A stretch of 12,691 nucleotides of DNA from Clostridiales bacterium (GTDB taxonomy: Bacteria > Bacillota > Clostridia > UBA8921): NCBI GenBank assembly GCA_003535395.1, contig DOHE01000222.1, forward strand, positions 7,760-20,450. The letters are read 5' to 3'. The notes beneath the pieces are model-generated. The model searched no databases. It saw only the letters and a program-made list of their open reading frames with translations, and was not told where the DNA came from. Shown piece by piece: positions 5,132 to 10,287 of this stretch. Numbering within the stretch: the stretch's first letter is position 1; every line of letters begins with the position of its first letter. A program made the translations under genes and the position numbers.

Positions 5132-6136
5132 ATGTTCACAAGTTCTGAATCCTTTGTAGCCTTTATGGTGCTGATCGGGGTACTCATCGTTGCCCTGTCC
5201 ATTTTCTTCAAGTTTGTACCGGTAGGGCTTTGGATCTCTGCCTTTGCCGCCGGTGTCCGGGTTGGGATCTTTACCCTGGTGGGAATGCGCATTCGCCGGG
5301 TCGTCCCCCATCGCATCGTCAATCCACTTATCAAGGCGACCAAAGCCGGTTTGTCCCTGTCTATCAACAAATTGGAGGCCCATCTGCTGGCCGGCGGCAA
5401 CGTGGACAAGGTAGTGAACGCCTTGATCGCCGCACAGCGAGCCAATATCCCGCTTGAGTTTGAGCGTGCAGCCGCCATCGATCTGGCGGGCCGGGATGTG
5501 CTGGAGGCTGTCCAGATGAGTGTGAATCCAAAAGTGATCGAAACACCGATTATCGCAGCGATTGCCAAGGATGGCATTGAATTGAGAGCAAAGGCAAAAG
5601 TGACGGTCAGGGCCAATATTGACCGTCTGGTGGGTGGCGCCGGGGAGCAAACCATCATCGCCCGGGTAGGGGAAGGCATTGTCACTACGGTAGGTTCTTC
5701 CATGTCCCACAAGGAAGTGCTCGAGAATCCGGACAGCATCTCCCGCACCGTACTGTCCAAGGGACTGGATGCCGGGACGGCGTTTGAGATCCTGTCCATT
5801 GATATCGCAGATGTGGATGTCGGTAGAAATATCGGTGCTCAGCTTCAGACGGACCAGGCGGAAGCTGATAAGAAAATAGCTCAGGCCAAGGCGGAAGAGC
5901 GCCGGGCCATGGCCATTGCCAGGGAACAGGAAATGGTGGCAGCTGTTCAGGAAATGCGGGCAAAAGTGGTGGAAGCAGAGGCGGAAGTCCCCAAGGCGCT
6001 GGCGACCGCTTTCCGGGAAGGACGTCTGGGTGTATTTGACTATTACAATATGCAAAATTTGATTTCTGATACGCAAATGCGGGAGAGCATAGCAAAGTCC
6101 GGCAAGCAGGATGCCTCCGGATATGACAAAAAATAG
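5132..6136 (+). CDS. floA: Flotillin-like protein FloA
   Basis: Membrane scaffold protein of functional membrane microdomains in Bacillota. Seen: N-terminal membrane-inserting hydrophobic segment (about 8-26) followed by [19 protein letters not shown] (28-46), the PHB/SPFH domain with [18 protein letters not shown] (78-95), [40 protein letters not shown] (130-169) and [20 protein letters not shown], then an alanine/glutamate-rich coiled coil (about 240-292) and a C-terminal tail. The length, 334 residues, matches FloA of Bacillus and Clostridium (about 330). CGGAGGA sits seven bases before the ATG and overlaps the end of the nfeD-like gene. Nothing is missing. Confidence 0.95.
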   Translation: MFTSSESFVAFMVLIGVLIVALSIFFKFVPVGLWISAFAAGVRVGIFTLVGMRIRRVVPHRIVNPLIKATKAGLSLSINKLEAHLLAGGNVDKVVNALIAAQRANIPLEFERAAAIDLAGRDVLEAVQMSVNPKVIETPIIAAIAKDGIELRAKAKVTVRANIDRLVGGAGEQTIIARVGEGIVTTVGSSMSHKEVLENPDSISRTVLSKGLDAGTAFEILSIDIADVDVGRNIGAQLQTDQAEADKKIAQAKAEERRAMAIAREQEMVAAVQEMRAKVVEAEAEVPKALATAFREGRLGVFDYYNMQNLISDTQMRESIAKSGKQDASGYDKK

Positions 6137-6181
6137 AACTTTGCCGGCTTTTGTTGCTGTGTGGCGAAAGGAAGTGTAAAT

Positions 6182-6646
6182 ATGCCCCAGTACCAAAATC
6201 AAAACGGGCAGAAATCCAGGACCCTGGTTGAAAACCTGGTGAACTCCCTTCTGCTCCCTACAGACTCACTGGAAATGACGGAAGAGATGGAAATGATTGA
6301 AACTGACCCGGCAACAAGTCTGCAAACCGGTGGGAGCTCAGGAAATACCACTGCGGGAAGCAGACCGGCCAGGAAACTTCCTGCCGAAAGCAGATCTGCC
6401 GGGAAACTTCCTTCCGGAAGTAAGCCTCCCGATAGCAAGCCTTCAAGATCCCCAGATTCCAATGTGGATTTAAATTATGTCCGAATCCGGAAAAAAGAGC
6501 CCTTGTCCCGGGAGGATCTGCACAGCGCACTAAAACCTACTTCTGCCAACCTGGTGCAGGGTATCCTCTGGTCAGAGATCCTGGGAGCACCCCGCTGCAG
6601 AAGGAGAAATCCCTTTCAGCGGTTGAGAAATGACAGCACGAAGTAA
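6182..6646 (+). CDS. Uncharacterised third gene of the floA operon, repeat-containing
   Basis: A 154-residue hydrophilic protein with no signal or membrane segment. Parts: an N-terminal helix (about 11-27, RTLVENLVNSLLLP) and acidic stretch EMTEEMEMIE; a low-complexity linker with three 10-residue repeats at 59-68, 69-78 and 79-88 (GSRPARKLPA, ESRSAGKLPS, GSKPPDSKPS); then LNYVRIRKKEPLSREDLHSAL and a C-terminal block NLVQGILWSEILGAPRCRRR (123-142). I recall a similar I(L/F)xEILGxPR ending on small proteins of unknown function in Clostridia. The ATG at 6182 has AAAGGAAG seven bases upstream; a GTG at 6161 lacks one. It follows floA by 45 bases with no terminator. The last 31 bases overlap the cobC end on the other strand. 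A role with FloA is inferred only from position. Confidence 0.7.
   Translation: MPQYQNQNGQKSRTLVENLVNSLLLPTDSLEMTEEMEMIETDPATSLQTGGSSGNTTAGSRPARKLPAESRSAGKLPSGSKPPDSKPSRSPDSNVDLNYVRIRKKEPLSREDLHSALKPTSANLVQGILWSEILGAPRCRRRNPFQRLRNDSTK
6356..6445. repeat. 30-bp in-frame tandem repeat, three diverging copies, inside the floA-operon gene
   Basis: Units start at 6356, 6386 and 6416, each 30 bases, in frame with the gene. The first two share AAAGCAGA-type starts and an identical GGAAACTTCCT block; the third keeps the GGAAG-like start and CCTCCC spacing but has drifted. It encodes three proline/lysine/serine-rich 10-residue repeats forming a linker. Copy number could vary between strains without breaking the frame. 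Confidence 0.8.
6592..6622. terminator. Weak inverted repeat at the cobC stop codon
   Basis: CCGCTG (6592-6597) pairs with CAGCGG (6617-6622), with an inner AAGG/CCTT stem (6601-6604, 6612-6615). It covers the stop of cobC on the minus strand and lies inside the plus-strand gene. There is no T-run on either side, so a terminator role is only a suggestion. Confidence 0.2.
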
Positions 6647-7206
6647 CCGTCTGCATTATCAAGGCCTGTAAGTCCGTCGTGGTCAAAGCGAAATCGCCAG
6701 CTTGCTTCAGCCCCCAGGCCCAGGGCATGGGTTGTGATGGAGCGCATACAACCCGTATGCGAAATGATCAGCAGATTTTCATCCCTGTATTGTCGGATCA
6801 GGCGGTCAAATGCGGCTGTGACCCGGTTGTGAAACTGACGTCCCGTTTCCCCGCCTGGCGGAGAATGATCCAGCCAATCCCGGCACCACGCGTCCCAGGC
6901 ATCCGGCCATTCCCGTTGGATCTCTTCTCTGGCGAGGGCTTCCCAGGCACCAAAATCCATTTCACGCAGATCCGGTTCAATTTCCCGGGGAAGGCCGGGC
7001 GCAAGGGCAATATCCATTGTGCGTATTGACCGTTGCAATGGGCTGGTAATGATCCGATGAAAACACAAATGTTTCAGCTTTTCCCCTAAAACCCGGGCCT
7101 GTTTCTCTCCCTCCGGGGAAAGAGCACAGTCGGTGGAGCCGAAGTACAGACCTTTCCGATTCAGCAGCGTTTCCCCGTGCCGAGCAAGATAGATGCGGGT
7201 CATCAT
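6616..7206 (-). CDS. cobC: Alpha-ribazole phosphatase-like histidine phosphatase
   Basis: Histidine phosphatase (phosphoglycerate mutase) superfamily; in this setting most likely removes the phosphate of alpha-ribazole 5'-phosphate or of adenosylcobalamin 5'-phosphate late in cobalamin assembly. Seen: phospho-acceptor LARHGET with Arg9-His10, Arg59 in SPLQRS, Glu82 in LREMDFGAWE, second catalytic His150 in IISHTG, and PGGETGRQFHNRV (117-129). The length of 196 residues is typical. Its ATG overlaps the cobS stop (ATGA) and GGGAGGG lies eight bases upstream. A second ATG immediately follows, so the start may be one codon later. Sequence alone cannot separate CobC from other small histidine phosphatases; the cobU-cobS context decides it. 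Confidence 0.85.
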   Translation of the reverse strand: MMTRIYLARHGETLLNRKGLYFGSTDCALSPEGEKQARVLGEKLKHLCFHRIITSPLQRSIRTMDIALAPGLPREIEPDLREMDFGAWEALAREEIQREWPDAWDAWCRDWLDHSPPGGETGRQFHNRVTAAFDRLIRQYRDENLLIISHTGCMRSITTHALGLGAEASWRFRFDHDGLTGLDNADGYFVLSFLNR

Positions 7207-8060
7207 AGCGGCATCCCTCCCAGTACAAGAAAAGCGAAGGTGAAAACGATCTCTGCGATCTCACTGGCAGCTCCCAGCGTATCCCCTGTCATCCCACCCA
7301 ATTTTCGCTCGACAGAATTTTTAAACAACAGATTCGCCAAAATAGCCGGCACGAAGCAAGCCAGACCGATACAAGCCAGCACAGCGACTTCATATGCCCG
7401 GGCGCCGGCAAACCCGACAAACTTAAACCCAGCCATCCCGGCAATGCCGAACAGCCCCAGGACCAGGATCATCCCTGCAGCAAGGCAGAATGCTCCCTGT
7501 CCCCGGGATACTTTTCCTATGAACAGGCTTCCCATGCCACCACCGGCCCGGGCATCCCCGGATATGGAAAGGATCAGCCCATTGACAGATTTGGCTGCCA
7601 CAGGAGCTGTGAGTGCTGTCAAGCCTGCTGCCGCAGGCCCTGTATGTACAGCCAGGGCAGCAAGAAGTCCGATGCGGAGCAGCAGGTCAAACACGATCCC
7701 AACGGCACCAAAAGTCCCGGTTCGGCTATCCTTCATAATTTCCAGCATTCGCTCCCGGGTCCGCGCGGAATAGAGTCCGTCACAGGAATCTGCAAATCCG
7801 TCCAGCTGCATGGCCCCGGTGATGAGGCAGTGCGCAGCGACACCCATGACAGATGCCAGCCATATTCCGGCTTCTGAGCCCTGAAATCCTTTCAGAAGCC
7901 AAAGGAAAATCAAAAAAAATCCTGCATCCCAAATACCAATAAAGAGCCCGGTGACCGGAAACCATACGAGACCCCGGGCAAAGTCCCCCTCCTTCATTTT
8001 CACTTCAAAATTCAAAGGGATCCGGGTAAAAAACTGGAGCATCAGGATTAATTTTCTCAT
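7203..8060 (-). CDS. cobS: Adenosylcobinamide-GDP ribazoletransferase (cobalamin synthase)
   Basis: Integral membrane enzyme joining adenosylcobinamide-GDP to alpha-ribazole (or its phosphate). Seen: start MRKLILMLQFFTRIPLNF typical of CobS; the aspartate-rich signature LDGFADSCDGLYS at 86-98 (Asp87, Asp91, Asp94) followed by RERMLEIMKDSRTGTFGAVG (102-121); several hydrophobic membrane segments (about 31-57, 66-84, 124-150, 187-215, 224-246, 266-284); and the late motif KLGGMTGDTLGA (253-264). The length is 285 residues. The start at 8060 has AAGGTG about five bases upstream; an in-frame ATG at 8087 has none and would add nine residues before the normal CobS start. Last codons overlap cobC. 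Confidence 0.93.
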   Translation of the reverse strand: MRKLILMLQFFTRIPLNFEVKMKEGDFARGLVWFPVTGLFIGIWDAGFFLIFLWLLKGFQGSEAGIWLASVMGVAAHCLITGAMQLDGFADSCDGLYSARTRERMLEIMKDSRTGTFGAVGIVFDLLLRIGLLAALAVHTGPAAAGLTALTAPVAAKSVNGLILSISGDARAGGGMGSLFIGKVSRGQGAFCLAAGMILVLGLFGIAGMAGFKFVGFAGARAYEVAVLACIGLACFVPAILANLLFKNSVERKLGGMTGDTLGAASEIAEIVFTFAFLVLGGMPL

Positions 8061-8072
8061 TTTTTCACCTTG

Positions 8073-8152
8073 TTTCAGCGCTCGCATTTCAATTGCTGTT
8101 TCAGCAGTCCTGTTTCAGCCGCTTGTTTCCACCTATTTCAGCTTTAGTTTCA
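8073..8152. repeat. Spaced TTTCA (TGAAA) motif array at the cobU-cobS junction
   Basis: TTTCA, or once TTTCC, begins at 8073, 8087, 8099, 8113, 8126, 8136 and 8148, spacings 14, 12, 14, 13, 10 and 12. Several copies extend to TGTTTCAGC. On the cob-operon mRNA this reads as repeated GCTGAAACA. It fills the 72-base gap between cobU and cobS and extends into the last codons of cobU (LKLKLK). It is imperfect, so it may be a decayed tandem repeat. Confidence 0.6.
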
Positions 8153-8693
8153 AGCCGCATACCGTCATGAACACCTGATCTGCACGGGCCGCCACACGGG
8201 CATTCACCCGGCCTGCTATGTCCCGGAAATGGCGGGCCAGCCTGTTTTCCGGGACGATCCCGCTTCCCACCTCGTTGGTAACCAGGATCACCCGGCAGTT
8301 TAAACGGGCAATGGCCTCCAACATCCGGTCCACCTGCTCCAGGATATATGTTTCAGCCCGGGCAAAGTCCTTCACATCCGCATCGTCCGCTTTGTCTCCC
8401 AGGAAGCTGAACAGAAGATTCGTGGCGAGCAGAGTCATGCAATCCAACAAAATGGCGTCATACCGGCCGGATCTTTCCGCTGCGGCAAAAACCTGGTCCA
8501 GATCTGTATATCCCTCGTGCGTATCCCAGTCCTCCGGCCGCTGTTGCCGATGTCTGGCCACACGGGCTTTCATCTCATCGTCAAATGGGATGCTGGTGGC
8601 AATGTAAAGCACCCGTTTTCCGGCTTCTTTTGCCATTTCTTCCGCCAGGCTGCTCTTTCCGCTGCGCACACCGCCCGTCAATAATACCAACAT
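8133..8693 (-). CDS. cobU: Adenosylcobinamide kinase / adenosylcobinamide-phosphate guanylyltransferase
   Basis: Bifunctional cytoplasmic enzyme that phosphorylates adenosylcobinamide and transfers GMP to it, providing the CobS substrate. Seen: P-loop TGGVRSGKS at 6-14; VARHRQQRPEDWDTHEG at 45-61, with His48 in the place of the guanylylated histidine of characterised CobU; DCMTLLATNLL at 84-94; LVTNEVGSGIVPENRLARHFRDIAGRVNARVAARAD at 137-172. The length of 186 residues is normal. Start: the ATG at 8693 puts the P-loop at the usual position and has GGAGG nine bases upstream. The frame stays open through the upstream repeats to a GTG at 8777, but that would add 28 repeat-derived residues. It is separated from cobS by 72 bases; no cobT is visible. 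Confidence 0.93.
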   Translation of the reverse strand: MLVLLTGGVRSGKSSLAEEMAKEAGKRVLYIATSIPFDDEMKARVARHRQQRPEDWDTHEGYTDLDQVFAAAERSGRYDAILLDCMTLLATNLLFSFLGDKADDADVKDFARAETYILEQVDRMLEAIARLNCRVILVTNEVGSGIVPENRLARHFRDIAGRVNARVAARADQVFMTVCGLKLKLK

Positions 8694-8711
8694 ATTTCCT
8701 ATCCTCCGCTG

Positions 8712-8872
8712 TCTGTTTTTATGCCCGGTCACAAGTCTGTTTTTATCGGTCACATGTCTGTTTTTATGCCCGGTCACAAGTCTGTTTTATCGGTCACATA
8801 TCTGTTTATATGCCCGGTCACATGTCTGTTTATATGCCCGGTCACATGTCTGTTTTTATGTCCGGTCCCAAG
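8712..8872. repeat. Seven-copy 24/21-bp tandem repeat upstream of cobU
   Basis: Copies: 8712-8735 (24 bases), 8736-8756 (21), 8757-8780 (24), 8781-8800 (20), 8801-8824 (24), 8825-8848 (24), 8849-8872 (24). Each begins TCTGTTTTTAT or TCTGTTTATAT and ends CGGTCACAAG, CGGTCACATG or similar. Short copies lack GCC in the middle; 8781-8800 also lacks one T. The last, most diverged copy encodes the final residues of the P-loop ATPase. On the operon strand six copies contain ATG-TGA or TTG-TGA, a start codon followed at once by a stop. The array occupies nearly all of the 162-base gap between the ATPase and cobU. Confidence 0.95.
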
Positions 8873-9581
8873 GAAGCCGGATGCTTTTTTTAAGAGCCAG
8901 CATTCCGTACAAGGTCCGGCTGGCTGCGTCATCGGGGACCTCTGCCAGAACTTCCGGCAATCCTGCCATCATAGCCACGGGGATCCCCCGGATTTTGCTG
9001 ACTTCCTCAAGGATGGCCTGTCCTTCCATCAGGATATCGGCCCGGGTCTCCGCCAACAGATGGGTATTATTCACCAATCCGGCTGCGGGAAGCCGTGAAC
9101 TGGCTTCGATCCTCTCCAGCATGGCCAGCACCTTTTTTGGGGTATCCGTCTCGGGGCGCCGGGTATTCACCACCACATACAGGACATGATCCGAGCCGGC
9201 GATTTCCCGATGGTACCGTGAAACTACCCGGGCGCCCAGGTCATCCCCGCCGATATCCAGGACCATCTGCATCCCGGGATCCTCAAACAGCGCATCCATA
9301 GCCGAAGGCAACGCCGGCACATCCACGTTGGTGTTGGCAAATCCGGTGGTGACCAGCAAAACGCCTTCATTTTCCAAGAGATGCCTTGCATCCGCTGAAC
9401 GAAAAAAAGGATTCACGATATCAAGGTCCGCCAGTGCCACCCTCGGATAACACGCATGGGATAATTTCAACGCGAAATTGACAGCGATTTCCGATTTCCC
9501 ACTGCCAAAATGTCCTGTAAATATGTTGATTTTAAAACCCAGGGCTTCCGGTCGCAACCGTATTTTCTGTGCATGCTCCAT
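8856..9581 (-). CDS. Uncharacterised P-loop ATPase of the CobQ/MinD/ParA-like group
   Basis: A 241-residue soluble nucleotide-binding protein. Seen: Walker A at GHFGSGKS (23-30); ADLDIVNPFFRSAD (51-64), resembling the switch-like segment with two aspartates after the second strand of SIMIBI ATPases; ANTNVDVPALPSAMDALF (82-99); Walker B-like MVLDIGGDDLGARVV (106-120); and VVVNTRRPETDTP (136-148). It lacks the lysine-rich deviant KGGxGKT Walker A of true ParA/MinD. I recall such proteins as common but unassigned in Clostridia. The start ATG at 9581 has GGGAGAG about eight bases upstream; a TTG at 9605 is less likely. The gene begins inside tcdA (50-base overlap) and its last residues (WDRT) come from the repeat array. 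Position before cobU does not prove a cobalamin role. Confidence 0.8.
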   Translation of the reverse strand: MEHAQKIRLRPEALGFKINIFTGHFGSGKSEIAVNFALKLSHACYPRVALADLDIVNPFFRSADARHLLENEGVLLVTTGFANTNVDVPALPSAMDALFEDPGMQMVLDIGGDDLGARVVSRYHREIAGSDHVLYVVVNTRRPETDTPKKVLAMLERIEASSRLPAAGLVNNTHLLAETRADILMEGQAILEEVSKIRGIPVAMMAGLPEVLAEVPDDAASRTLYGMLALKKSIRLPWDRT

Positions 9582-10287
9582 GTTTTTTCTCTCCCGGCGC
9601 TGCAAGCAGCTGCCGTATGGCCTCCCCGGCCAGTATCAGGCCCGCCGCTCCGGTGACGCATATGATGCTCCCCGGCGGGCCCTTTCGTACCGGTAACTCC
9701 GTAGAGTATACCACGACATGGGAAGCAACGCCAGCTTCCCGAAGTCCCTTCCGTACTCTTTTTGCCAGGGGACATCCTTCTGTGCTGTAGATGTCCGCTA
9801 CCCGGAAAGCCGAAGGATCCAGCCGGTTTCCGGCCCCCATGCTGCTGATGACGGGAATCCCCCTCTGTTTGGCCTGGAGGATCAGGTGTATCTTGGAGGC
9901 AAGCGAGTCGATCGCATCGATGATCAGGTTCGTTCCCGATGCGGCAGACAGAATACTGAAAATCCGGTCCGCCTGCCCGGCGCTGTAAAATGCTTCCACT
10001 GCTTCCACCGCCATATTCGGCCGGATTTTCAAGATCCGATCCGCCATAGCCCGGGCTTTTCCGCAGCCCAGGGTCTCCACGGTGGCCTCCAGCTGCCGGT
10101 TTAAATTGGATGGAACCACAGTATCATGATCCACCAGGATCAACCGCCCTACCCCGCTTCGGGCCAGTCCTTCCGCTGCGAAGGACCCCACTCCGCCCAC
10201 GCCGAAAACCGCCACCGTTGCGTCTCCCAATCGATTGAGCGCTTTTTCCCCCAATAACAGGGCGGTGCGCGCATGCATCTCATCCAT
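9532..10287 (-). CDS. tcdA: tRNA threonylcarbamoyladenosine dehydratase (ThiF/E1-like)
   Basis: ATP-dependent enzyme that dehydrates t6A37 of tRNA to its cyclic form ct6A. Seen: LLLGEKALNRLGDATVAVFGVGGVGS (10-35) with the Rossmann glycine motif GVGGVGS; LVDHDTVVPSNLNRQ (51-65) with the E1-type aspartate and the Asn/Arg pair; Lys78; IIDAIDS (122-128); and GAGNRLDPSAFRVADIYSTEGCPLAKRVRKGLREAGV (151-187), characteristic of TcdA/YgdL rather than ThiF or MoeB. The length is 251 residues. The ATG at 10287 overlaps the dnaE stop, with GGAGGGAG 12 bases upstream (rather distant); a second ATG at 10278 is possible. The last ~20 residues beyond QLLAA look unconserved and are where the next gene starts. 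Confidence 0.9.
   Translation of the reverse strand: MDEMHARTALLLGEKALNRLGDATVAVFGVGGVGSFAAEGLARSGVGRLILVDHDTVVPSNLNRQLEATVETLGCGKARAMADRILKIRPNMAVEAVEAFYSAGQADRIFSILSAASGTNLIIDAIDSLASKIHLILQAKQRGIPVISSMGAGNRLDPSAFRVADIYSTEGCPLAKRVRKGLREAGVASHVVVYSTELPVRKGPPGSIICVTGAAGLILAGEAIRQLLAAPGEKKHGACTENTVATGSPGF

Noticed and set aside
4805..6202. Long open frame antisense to nfeD-floA (465 codons)
   Set aside because: It is the mirror of strongly recognised genes on the plus strand, has no family motifs, and its composition reflects codon bias of the GC-rich sense genes.
8061..8087. Longer CobS starting at the ATG at 8087
   Set aside because: It has no ribosome binding site and adds nine residues before the usual CobS N terminus, whereas the ATG at 8060 has AAGGTG at good spacing.
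8694..8855. Cobalamin riboswitch upstream of cobU
   Set aside because: The gap is almost entirely tandem repeat and shows no B12-box-like sequence; it is also too short for a full aptamer.
8712..8872. CRISPR array
   Set aside because: Units join directly head to tail with no unique spacers, and no cas genes are nearby. It is a plain tandem repeat.
9532..10287. ThiF or MoeB identity for the E1-like gene
   Set aside because: The GAGNRLDP and STEGCPLAKRVRK segments match TcdA/YgdL, and there are no thiamine or molybdopterin genes nearby.
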